From Cyclostephanos tholiformis (lineage: Eukaryota; Bacillariophyta; Thalassiosirophyceae; Thalassiosirales; Thalassiosiraceae), in contig JALLPB010001093.1 of the NCBI GenBank assembly GCA_036939975.1, positions 1-11,246 on the forward strand: a stretch of 11,246 bases of DNA. The letters run 5' to 3'. The position numbers and the translations under genes were made by a program. Shown here one piece after another: positions 1-9,800 of the stretch (position 1 is its first letter; each line of letters starts with the position of its first letter). The notes below the pieces were generated by a model. It was not told the origin of the DNA. It worked only from the letters and a program-made list of their open reading frames with translations, and did not search any database.

Positions 1-60
1 CCTGACCTGAACCACATGCTACTTCACTTTCACTCGTAACATTTCACTTCAGAGGTCAGG
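1..60. repeat. Short inverted repeat at the window edge
   Basis: CCTGACCT at 1-8 is the exact reverse complement of AGGTCAGG at 53-60. Pairing can extend through GAA/TTC if a 2-nt bulge is allowed. It starts at base 1, so a longer repeat may be cut by the contig edge. An 8-bp arm can also arise by chance. Confidence 0.4.
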
Positions 61-646
61 CACAAAACCCCTGACCCCTTCTAAGGTCTGTTAAAAATAA
101 TTGTTGCCCAAAATTGGGGGTAATGACCCCTTTCCCCCCTGAAAAAAATTTTCTGGTTTCTTCCAGAGGGCGATTGCATTTTTATTTTTTTCTTGTGTAC
201 TATCAATATTTTATTTTAATACACTTTCCAAATTAATGACCTTTTTTTCACCCCTCTTGGGAGATTTTCCACCTTGTCTGGAATATTTTCAAAGAATTCC
301 CACATGATATCCTGTATGCTAGAGTAGACCCCTCCCACTTGGCCTAAATCAATCTAAATAATTTGACCATGTCTGCCGCTGGCAGAAAGGTTCCCCTTAG
401 AGAGTGATAATATCCTATTCTGCCATTTTGGATCACAAGGGATACACCCACACTGTGAGGAAGTGTGCACTATGCTTTATGCCAGGAGTGACAGAATTAT
501 TTATGGCTTTAGATAACTATCTTATTGTGTAGCCATCAAGTTACTGACCCCCCGCTGATTGTCAAGTTTCAGTCCAGTACTGGACATTCCGATAGGCACC
601 AAATGTTCTAACTGCCCAAAGGAGAGATAGTAACAAATTACTGATG

Positions 647-713
647 ATGGTGGAGCTGCTGCTGCCGCTGGCCCGGTAGGCATCCCTGTGGCCTACCACG
701 GCCTCTCCACCAT
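647..713. repeat. Nested inverted repeat
   Basis: The outer arms ATGGTGGAG (647-655) and CTCCACCAT (705-713) are perfect complements. Inside them GGTAGGC (675-681) and GCCTACC (691-697) pair around a 9-nt loop. Together they could form a two-tier hairpin. No gene flanks it, so a role as terminator or structured RNA cannot be assigned. Confidence 0.5.
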
Positions 714-918
714 GGTAGTAAAAAAAACACCACAAATGTGATTCTGCTACAGAGGAATCAGTACTTCATCCCAAAACCAATGACAAAAACTGCATCAGCA
801 CTTGACTGAACTTCTTCTCCATTTTGTCCTTGCTCCCCCTCCATATCCCCAGTCCACCTACCCCGGGAGGAGGATGGTCACAATGGCACATTGCAAACAT
901 TCTCCCTCTGGTGGTGGT

Positions 919-931
919 GGGGGGGGGGGGG
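919..931 (+). repeat. Homopolymer tract of 13 G
   Basis: A run of 13 G follows three GTG-like triplets in otherwise ordinary sequence. It has G-quadruplex potential together with the GG steps before it. It is also a place where short-read length calls are unreliable. Confidence 0.8.
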
Positions 932-1752
932 TTGCTGCATTACACCAAAATCTACAGTATCCTTTCTGACTTACCCCGGACAAGGATTGAGTTGGCCATC
1001 ATTGCCACCTGCACTCGATATTTGGTTGCTCTCCAGAGAAAGAATGTATTGTTTGCAACAGGTCATCGAAAATTAGGGATCCCTCGGGCTGATGCAAAGA
1101 TTTTGCTTTAGTAGGGTGGCAGCAGTGCCAACACTGGCAATGAGAAGAATTATGATTTGCAGGATCATCAATCTGGATGATCTCCTATTGTTGAAGGCAA
1201 GAAGATAAGGGAGAAGGGAGGACACCAAGTGGCACAGGGTGCACTTGTTTCACGGATTGAGAAAATTGGACCATCACTATCAATGGGCTTGATATTGTCA
1301 GTGAGGTGGGCACCACAATGACATGAGCACTGATAGGAGGAATGTGATGCCTGGGCACATGGAGAGGAAAGAGAATGAGTCAATGCAAGAGGTGATGATG
1401 GGAGAGTGAATCACGAGACTGCTCCAACAATCAAAACACGGCCTAGTGGGCATAAAGCAAAAAGCAGAAAAACATTCCAGGGCCATCATCGCACACAATC
1501 AGGCAGACTTAATAAGGATGCTACACGTCTGTTGACAGGCGATGTTGGTCCCAGCTATCCCCATGGCTCCATAAAAGTGCAAGAGGTCGAGGGAACAACA
1601 GAAGATACAACATGGCCGAAAGGAATATTGTTTGTCTAGTTTCATAGCTCATAGAATGCCATCACCGCCCATTAAACTCAATTGTAGTAAGGGGGATGAA
1701 ATCAATCAATCAAACAATGATGAATCTCTTTCAAAAACAGCCCATTATTGCT

Positions 1753-1788
1753 CCAATGCGGGTGTACCTACCTATGATACTTATATAA
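1753..1788 (+). promoter_or_regulatory. Possible CCAAT and TATA promoter elements
   Basis: CCAAT lies at 1753-1757 and TATATAA at 1782-1788, in the right order and on the strand of the gene starting at 2038. The TATA-like box is about 250 bp before that ATG, which implies a long leader. Another GC-rich dyad, CACCCC-GCG-GGGGTG, sits at 1912-1926 in between. Both motifs are short and common in AT-rich DNA, so this is only a candidate. Confidence 0.3.
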
Positions 1789-1990
1789 TGGAGAGAAGAG
1801 CAAAAAAAAACAAGAGATTATCATTATTTTTTCTTCAATTACTTTTCAGTGTTTTCCGATCACGGGGGCTCTTCATCAACTCCCTCCCCATCACCCCATC
1901 ATCCCATCACCCACCCCGCGGGGGTGTGAAGACAGCGAAGGAGGATTGAACGAAGCCTACGCCATCGCACCGCTCGTGGTCCGACAACAA

Positions 1991-2032
1991 CGACGAACCG
2001 CGACGAACCGCGACGAACGAACGACGAACGAA
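1991..2032 (+). repeat. 10-11 bp tandem repeat in the leader of the 2H gene
   Basis: CGACGAACCG occurs twice back to back (1991-2010), followed by two copies of the variant CGACGAACGAA (2011-2032). The array ends 5 bp before the ATG at 2038. It shares the CGA/GAC triplet flavour of the coding repeats downstream, so it may come from the same slippage process. Confidence 0.75.
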
Positions 2033-2037
2033 TCACG

Positions 2038-2939
2038 ATGCCATTCCGCCGCAGCGCGTCATCGTCTTCATTGTCATCGAATTTCCCACCGATGTCGACG
2101 AGCTCGATCCGATACCCCGCCCCTTTCCTCTTCCTCGTCCTCGTCATCCCCTTCCCGTCCCTACTAACCCCCCCCCCCTGCACGTCGATACGGCTCGACT
2201 TGCACGTGCCACTGAAACCAGACGGATGTCTCATGTATCAATCGTTGCTCGCCAACGGATTACTGCGCGGGGCGGCGTCGCATCGTTCCGCGGATGGGGG
2301 GGAGGTCGTGGATCTGTACGATCGCCACGTTCCCCACGTGACGCTCTACCTGGCGGACTTCGACCTCGAGGTCGACGATGGTAACGACAATGACGACGAC
2401 GACGACGACGACGACGGAGATGAAAACGACGATGGCTACAAGACGACGAGGCCGTCGTCGGGGGAATTGAATAAAACGAGGGTGGACGCGTTCCTGGACG
2501 ACATATCGAACATCGATCTCGGCGGGATATACGCATCCCACGTGGATGACGACAGCGGCAACGAGACGACGACGGTGGGGGGGTGTCGACTAGCCCTCTT
2601 CCCCCCGTCGTCGTCGTCGTCGTCGTCGTCGTCATCATCGACGACGACGTTGGCCAACGACGACGACGACGACGACTCCCACTCGTCGCCGTACTACGTC
2701 ATCAACGGCGAATACACCATGTTGCGCATGCAACGCAACGATTGCCTGCGTTCCCTATCCGACGCGGTATTGTCGGCGTTGAAACGTCACATACGTCGAC
2801 CGGTCGTCGTGCCGTCCTGGATCGCGGATATGCCCGAGCCATCCCGTAGCGCGGGCATATATCGCTGTCGGGAGTATGGTAGTCCGAACGTTCTCGATGG
2901 ATTCGTACCGCACGTGACCGTCGGGTACGATCCCATCGA

Positions 2940-2989
<50 letters not shown>

Positions 2990-3423
2990 GGACGACGGCG
3001 ACGACCGCCATGACAACGTCGACGAAAGGCCGCCGCGACGACAACGATGCGACGACCCACGATGACGACAACAACAGCAGAAGGACGCGTCGTCACAATC
3101 ATATGCGATGGCGTATCGAGGCAATGGAACGTTGGGGACGTATGTACGAGCGTCTTACCCCCCCTCCTTTGCCGTACCAAGATGGCGAAGGAACGACGAC
3201 GACGTGTGTCGACGACATCATGGGCATCGCCCTCGGCGTGTCGGGCGTCGGGGGTACGGTATTGGCGAATACGAATATGGGTTACTGGAGCTTGCACGAT
3301 GATAGTGATGATGATGATGATGATGATGAAAATGAAAATGATCATGATAATGATCATGATGATCATGATCATGATGATAATCACGATAACTCCCAATACT
3401 TCGATAGGGAGGATTTTAGTTAA
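2038..3423 (+). CDS. Probable 2H phosphoesterase-like protein with triplet-repeat insertions
   Basis: This single-exon gene encodes 461 residues. Two H-x-T motifs are visible: HVTLYL at residues 100-105 and HVTVGY at 292-297. Paired H-x-T/S motifs in a hydrophobic strand are the catalytic signature of the 2H phosphoesterase superfamily (2'-5' RNA ligase or cyclic phosphodiesterase fold), which acts on 2',3'-cyclic or 2'-5' phosphodiesters. The substrate here is unknown. Family domains usually run about 180-200 residues; here Asp and Ser runs (about 113-133, 191-213, 303-317) widen the gap between motifs. A hydrophobic stretch at about 28-43 could be a signal peptide or anchor, and reads more naturally from Met19 (2092) than from Met1, so the start is uncertain. 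The tail (420-451) is rich in Asp, His and Asn. The gene converges with RAD50 downstream. An 11-C run in the coding region is a frame-error risk. The function is inferred from motifs only. Confidence 0.65.
2168..2178 (+). repeat. Run of 11 C inside the coding region
   Basis: The run encodes a short Pro stretch near residues 44-47 of the 2H-like protein. A one-base error here would shift the frame between the N-terminal hydrophobic stretch and the 2H domain, so the first 45 or so residues of the predicted protein are less certain than the rest. Confidence 0.85.
2392..2415 (+). repeat. (GAC)8 microsatellite coding for Asp
   Basis: Eight perfect GAC units follow the first H-x-T motif and are read as Asp. 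The unbroken codon points to recent slippage at DNA level rather than selection for codon-varied acidic sequence. Confidence 0.9.
2607..2676 (+). repeat. Opposed GTC and GAC triplet tracts
   Basis: Nine GTC units (2607-2633, read as TCG Ser codons) are followed by GAC units at 2640-2648 (read as ACG, Thr) and six more at 2659-2676 (read as Asp). GTC and GAC are reverse complements, so the stretch can fold back on itself in DNA or mRNA. The palindrome TTGGCCAA lies between the two GAC blocks. Confidence 0.85.
2943..2987 (+). repeat. (GTC)15 microsatellite coding for Ser
   Basis: Fifteen perfect units, read in the TCG frame, give 15 Ser residues (303-317) just after the second H-x-T motif. Every codon is identical. 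It is the longest pure triplet tract in the window. Confidence 0.9.
3298..3388 (+). repeat. GAT/CAT/AAT-rich tract coding for a D/H/N tail
   Basis: GAT units with interspersed CAT and AAT encode an Asp-, His- and Asn-rich tail. Unlike the upstream tracts it uses GAT rather than GAC. It includes four copies of the palindromic octamer ATGATCAT between 3338 and 3372, two of them overlapping. A His/Asp tail can bind divalent metals, but nothing here proves it does. Confidence 0.85.
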
Positions 3424-3881
3424 CGCATGAGCACCACGGCATGAGCATGTAACTGCAGTTTTAAAGACACGGTATGTTGGATAGGAAGGTAGGAGAATGT
3501 TCAGAATTTTGTAACACTCTGAAGTAATATGTATAGAAATATGTTAGGAATAGTTAGAATACACTCCTATCAGAACATGTTTCTTTTCAATACAAGAATG
3601 ATCGAAAGAAAAATATGCCCACAGCATTTTGTCATGGTGCTCAACCGCAATGCACAAAACAGGACAGCACCGCATGTAAGCAGAGCATCCATATTATTGC
3701 AGCAAAAGTTTAAACAAGAGTCAATGCAAACATCAGCTTACAAAGTTTAGGCATACTATATGCATAGCATCGATTATAGCAGGTGTATTGAATAGGTTAT
3801 TCTCTCCTTACAAACTGCGTCCCCGGGTGTCATTCAAACACATGGTCAACTGAGTCATGAAAAAAAATGGTCAACTCCTGA
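3424..3881. other. Gap between convergent genes (two 3' regions)
   Basis: This gap lies between the stops of the 2H-like gene and RAD50, so it should hold both 3' UTRs and polyadenylation sites. I see no AATAAA on either strand in a convincing place and no RNA gene. GCATGAGCA is repeated at 3425-3433 and 3439-3447 right after the 2H stop. ATGGTCAACT is repeated at 3842-3851 and 3867-3876 just past the RAD50 stop. A 73-codon open frame at 3529-3750 looks like chance. Confidence 0.6.
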
Positions 3882-6800
3882 TTACAAGTCATCCCAGTCA
3901 ACGGCACTGATTTTGGAATAGAACCTGCCATCGTGGCCTTCCTCCCTCGAGACCTGGTAATAACGCTCCGGCTGTGGGTACAAAAAAAGAGGCATTACGG
4001 AGTGAGGATGGATGCGATAAGGGCACATCATGTTAATAGCGATGCGACATCAAGGCCAAAGGATGTCGTTGGACGATGGCTCGCCGCCCCCAACTGTCAT
4101 GCACCAAGTATACTCACCATACTAAATCCGGTTTGGGATGAAAGTTCCTGTTTCATCATGCTGACAAAGTCCTGGTGCAGGTCGATCAAAGAAGTGGCAG
4201 CAAAACGGAGGATTGGATATGCGAGGAGGAAGGGCAATATCATATATAAGTATGAACAAACGGGAGTTCACACGGTTGTTGTCGTCGTACCTCGTCGTGG
4301 GTTATGATAACTAACTGAAAGTTGGATTGGGATGCACGTGACGCTATGATTTGGGCCATAGCTATTGCCAAACCTCGCTTGTTGTCGTAGTCCAAGTTCG
4401 TCGTCGGCTCGTCTAGGGCTAGAACACCACAATTGAGGCAAAACGTTTCAGCCAGAGCTAGGCGAATCACAATGCTGGCCAGAACGCGTTGACCCTACCA
4501 ATCACGGCAAATAAAAAAGCAGAGAGTAGGCGATCAGATGCGAAAAGTGCTTTGTTGGTTTCAAGAGACACACTTGAAGGGGTTGGCTTACGGCACTGCA
4601 ACGTCCTCTCATGTCCATTTGAGTAGAACCCTTGTACATGACGATACGGTAGTTGTAGGACCGATTCGCGCGGGAGGCACTGTCTTGGCCGCTTTGTATT
4701 TCAATGTTAGTGATGTCTAATGACGATTGATTGTGAACAACGATTGTTAGGAGACGTGACGAGTCGTAAATTAATGTCAAAGTTACTTGCTAATGCAGTG
4801 AAGGAATCTAACTCGCCTTCGCCCTTGTACGTTAGCGTCCAGAGCTCACGGATAATTTTATTGATGTCGCTGATTTTCATTCCGTGATAACGCAAGAGTG
4901 CCTTGTCAAGAGCATCGTAATACTTATCCAGATCCGTGACAACAATATTCGTCGTCTCGTGTTCGATCATCTTCATGCGTTGACGTTCATCAACATTCCT
5001 ATACTCGGGCTCGACTAGCTTACGCTTGAGGATGCGCTTTTGCTCCTGCAAACCCTGCATCCTCCCATTGAATCTTTCAATCTTGTTGCATAGTTGTTGA
5101 ATATTAGATTTTGCAGTCTCATACTTCACTCGTGCAGCGGCTCCACCCATGGTGCTCAGTTGATCCTTGCATGATTGTATATCTTCCTCTAATTTTCTGA
5201 CCCTCCTCTCAACCTTGAAGATGTCAATATTGTCTCGAATAGATTTTTTCCGACGCTCACTGGTTGCGAAGGAAGACCAAAGCCAAATAAGAAACTAAAA
5301 AACAGAACAAGCTTAGGAGCAAACACGTTCACTCCCTTTGTCTTACCCGTCTTCTATTTGTTTTTTTAAATCTTCCAGCTCAGGTTTCATCTTCGCGAGT
5401 TTCTCTTCTCCGTCACGAATGTCATTTGCGTTATTACAAAGACGCTTGACAACATCGCTAAGTTCAGCCTCCTTATTTGAAAGCAAATATTGGTCTATCT
5501 TGTCATTGACATCTGGTCATTATTTGTGGTAAAAACTGTTGAATTAGGTATTCGACAATGCATGGCAAAACACGAGCTGTGTCACGTACCCTTCAACTTG
5601 TCGGCGTCTCTCTCGAATTCTTTAAGTTGTTTACTCAGCGACCCATCTAACCGAGCATTGTCATCGCGCATGCGATCTCTATCGGATTCTTTTTGCAACA
5701 GTTGAGTGCGAAGTGGCAATGACTAAATAATTAAAGTGGCAAATTTTCAACGAGGGTAATTAGCATATGAGTGGAAAAATATCAAGAGAATGGCGTCCTC
5801 TCACCTCCTTGTCTAGCTCTTTATCTTCTTCGGCCAGCTTTTTCAGTTCGTCATTCAACTCGTCCTTTCTCCTCGATGACTCCTGGTCACGTTTGAATGC
5901 GTCTTCCTTATCTCGTGCATTCCTTTCCGCAATGGCTGCTTGGTTGGTAATGCGGCTGACCTTTTCGTTCAAATCTTTTAGTTCATTGTTCAACTTGCTC
6001 GTTTGTCGGTACGCTGCTTCCTTCTGATCTGAGCTCTTAGCAAGATCCTGTTCAACCGTCTTCAAGTCTCGGGGATCATCCACATTGCCTATAACTGGCA
6101 GAATTCAACATGTAAAAATATATATCAGGGGGTTAGAGATGAGAAAAGAACCACCCAAGAATGAAATGCAAAGCGGTGCGATCTCAGTACGTACATTGGT
6201 ATTTCAGTTTGGCCTTTTTCTCCTTCACTTGTCCCATCTTTTCCCACACACGCTTAGCTGCATCTTGAATTGATGAAACCTGCAGATAGTATAGAATATC
6301 AATCAAAAAGTTTGTTTGTGTGTTTTAACGAAGGAGTAAGTTGTATATCATTTTTTCAATCTTACCACTGTCATGAGTGACTGCAAATCAGTTACACGAG
6401 TTTTCTTTTCCAATAATGTCCCTTCCTCATTTTTCATTTCAGACTGCATTTCTTTCAATGAGCCGTGCCCGCCCCCTTCCTCATCTAGAATAATTGCCTC
6501 TACATCTTTGAGCTCTTCAATCACACGAGTGCACTCTAGATGATCGTTTATGTTTTCATTGATGATTTTTCGCCAGTTCTCGTACTTTTCTAGAGTCTCG
6601 CGGATATTATTTGCTTTTTTATTTGCCATTGAATGCAATTCAGACACTGCAGGATCAGCGAGCTCGTTCATTTTAGACTCAAAAATATTCTACCGTTTCA
6701 CATACAATAGAGCGCGGTCGTGAGAAGTTCCTTTGCACTAGCTGTCCGAAAGACACAAAACTACTTACACATTCATTTTCATCCTTGAATTCTCTTGTGC

Positions 6801-9800
6801 AGCAAGGGCAAATGGCATCATTCTTCGCCTATACGAACCAAAGAATCGAGACTCAGATTCAAACATAATATTATTAGAAGAAGAAGGGAATTCGGGTAGC
6901 CTCACCATCCTCTTCAACCTCTTAATAATCTTTGTTACATGCTCTGGCTTCTCATCTAGTTCTTGGAACGACGTCACTTGTGAGGCGATGAACTTCAAGA
7001 TCTCGTTCGGGCTAGTGTTTTCGTTATACTTATCGACATCTATATAATCTCTTTCATGTCGCAGGATAGCTCTGATGACACTTTTGATCTTTTGGACTCC
7101 CCCATCGGCCCCAAGCAATTGTGTTCTCTTTAGTTGAAGCAAAAGGCTGATAAAGAGAATCAATGAAAGATTAATGCAAAGATCAAGCCAAACAGAATGC
7201 TTGCATGCACATCAATAACTTACCATCTTTGCTTATGACTTCCCAGCAATGCTATCAAAATGGCAACAATAATCGATAATGAGCTCACTGTGTCCAGGGT
7301 ATTGGTTGCGTGCTCGAAGAAATGACTTACCATTTTTCTCGGCCACTTTTTTCTGAATGTCGCCAACTCTGGAATTCTGTCTATCGTAGTCACTCTGAGC
7401 CTCAATCATCTTGTTACGCACATTATTCGCTAGCACCTCAATGGGCGCAATCGGGTCTTCTTTTGTAAGGCGAGGGTGTTCTCCTTGTGAGGAAATTAAA
7501 TATTCATTGTCCCTCAGAAGGTCATTCAAAACGTCGAACTCCTGAGACACTTGTCTCTCCAACATATCTATCTCACTTTGTTCGTTGAATCTTAGTCTGA
7601 GCTGATCACGGATCTTTGAATCCTGCTCAATAGTAGTCGAGATTGACTTCAGCCTGTCCTCCAAGACTCGAATTTCTGACGCAATTTCTCCACGACGAGG
7701 ATTTTTGTTCATGGAGTCTCGCATCTTTGCGAATTCTTCCGCTTGGCGATTGGCTTCCTCAACGTGCTCTTTGCGGACTCGGGCGAGGCCTGATGATATC
7801 TGGCTACTGATTTGGGTGAGTTCTCTAATTGCTTGATTCTTAGCAGAATTGTTACGTGTTCGATCTAAATAAATTGAGACGGAGAGGAATAATTATGCCG
7901 GAAAAGATAATCAAGCGGCCAATAAATATCATCCAAAATAACGACTTTTTGCATAAAAGAAGATACTCGGAAGCTTACCATTATCGATGGCTGCCTTCTT
8001 TGCCTGTAATTCCAAAATTTCCCGTTGTATAGCATCTTCGTCCATCCGGTGTTGCTTTTTTGTTTTCTCCAACTCGTACCTAAGCTCTGAATTCTTGGCA
8101 TCAAGTGCTCGGTGAAATGCATCCATGTCCTCCGGGGTGATCACATTCGAGATAGACGTCGCAGTGGTGAAAATGGTGCTGCGTGAGGCAGCGGTGCCTT
8201 GTGTAAAGGTGTCGTCATCATCTTGAGTAATAGAATCAAGTACAATGTTGTGTCTCTTGTGGATTTCCTCCATGATGCTAAAGCGTGCACGGAGAACACT
8301 GTTGTAGAAAACATGCATATTAGAGAGTTTGTTTGTCATGATTGAGTGAAATAAATTTGAAGAACATGGAATCTGGAAGGTCGAGCTTACTTCGTATGAG
8401 CATCTCTTTCAGCTTCAAGCTTTCCTTGTCGAGAATTCAAATAATTGGCTTCCTTCCTGAAGCCCTCTATAAGACGTTCGATATCCTGGTATTCATGTTC
8501 CTTTTTCTCAAACGATCTATACGCCTGATTTCCGTGGCGCTCGTCGTTCATTTCACGAAGCATGTTCGCAAGCTGTTGGTACGTATGGGTGTCTGTCAAA
8601 TCATCCTTTCCTAATAGCTGTTTCTGTTTTTCCAACACAGCCTCCTGTGTGATCAAGTCACTTTCTTTGAAACTGAGTTCGTTTTCGAAGTCGTGGATCT
8701 TTTCGACCGCTTTCTTGGCCTCCAGCGACATAGCGTTTTCCTTTTCAAGATCGTCATTGGCGTGTTTTATTTCATCCTATGGCGAATTGACGAAAGCGCA
8801 CGGTCGAGATAAGCTTGTAACGTAAAAAGTGTTCGCGGTGCATAGTATGCCATGCAAGTTATCTCACCTCCAACCCAGAAATTTTATCCTAGAATTAGAC
8901 GTGAAAAGATTATCACAGTAAATAACGAATAGACGGATGAGAGGCAACGAATAATGAAGGGAGACCTACCATGCAGTCTTCCAGCTCCTCACGAAAACCG
9001 GTGGCCGCAAATTTATGACTATTCAGACCCTCAAGCTCAGCCTTCAGGTCCTTCGCCTGCGAAGCGTAATTCTTCCTTTCCGTCTTGATTGCCTCTAACG
9101 CCTTGGCGTAACGGGTGCTGTCGAAAATATCATCTAGAGACATAAACAGATGGGGGGTTTAGATAAACAAAAAATAGCTTGGAGTGAACCAGCTGCTGCT
9201 GAAGGCAGACCTACCAAACCGCTTCTTGAGCACGGCCCCCTCCTGCAACGGCCAAGAAGAGTCCTCCTGATGACAGAACATCACATGCTCAAGGATCGGT
9301 TTTGACACCCCGAGATACGTAGGGATGCTGTTATCCAACTCGGTGCATTTGTGGGATAGCGTCACTCGCTCCCCGGTCTCCCTGTTCACAGTGCGGATGG
9401 TTCCATCTAAAGCTTTGAAACTGGCTGAAGTCTTTGTTTGTGATACCTCCATCGATCTGGCCACGACCATGGACGACCCTTCAGTGTTGGTGAACCTCAA
9501 CTTAATGCTAGCCTTGACACTGCTTTGACCAATCGACCTGGGATCGTGGACAAAGCTTTGTCCAGATTTGATCCCGGGTGGCAATGAGCCCGTGACGGCG
9601 TACTTGAGGGATTCGATTATCGTAGTCTTGCCTGTGAGGATAGCCGATGTGGATTGGTACGACATGAACGAAATTTTCAATCAATCCGAAAAATGACGCA
9701 AAGTGGTACTAGAGTGGCTTACCACAACCATTTGCCCCGACTATGATAGTGAGGGGGAAGCTATGTGAAAAACAAACAATAGCTCGTGAGATAGAATAAT

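Larger units (their letters stand above)
1..1750. other. No supported gene; AT-rich noncoding or decayed DNA
   Basis: No reading frame here has a recognisable domain, good codon texture or a believable exon chain. Short open stretches exist (for example 824-1111 and 1406-1639 on +), but they are interrupted on both sides and match nothing I know. The stretch mixes AT-rich sequence (about 180-300), C- and G-runs and small inverted repeats. It could be intergenic DNA or an old, decayed mobile element; I cannot tell which from sequence alone. Confidence 0.55.

Noticed and set aside
824..1111. 95-codon open frame on + strand
   Set aside because: It crosses the G13 tract, has no recognisable motif and lacks continuation in flanking DNA; a decayed fragment is possible but unsupported.
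1406..1639. 77-codon open frame on + strand
   Set aside because: No domain, no promoter or splice partner, and composition like the noncoding surroundings.
2755..3396. 213-codon antisense frame rich in Ile, Val and Arg across the 2H-like gene
   Set aside because: It is the complement of the GAC/GTC/GAT repeats; triplet repeats lack stops in many frames, and the + frame carries the H-x-T motifs.
3529..3750. 73-codon frame between the convergent genes
   Set aside because: No motif and no start or splice context; chance frame in 3' flanking DNA.
3972..4117. Intronic C/D snoRNA in the longest RAD50 intron
   Set aside because: An ATGATG-like stretch is present but no paired D box or terminal stem was found.
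6769..6905. Reading straight through RAD50 intron 10 into [12 protein letters not shown]
   Set aside because: That frame loses the CPCC hook and stops just after the exon; splicing restores the hook in phase.
7224..7238. Shorter exon 9 (15 nt) using the GGAAG acceptor
   Set aside because: It leaves phase 1, but the exon 10 acceptor needs two bases; the frame would hit a stop at once.
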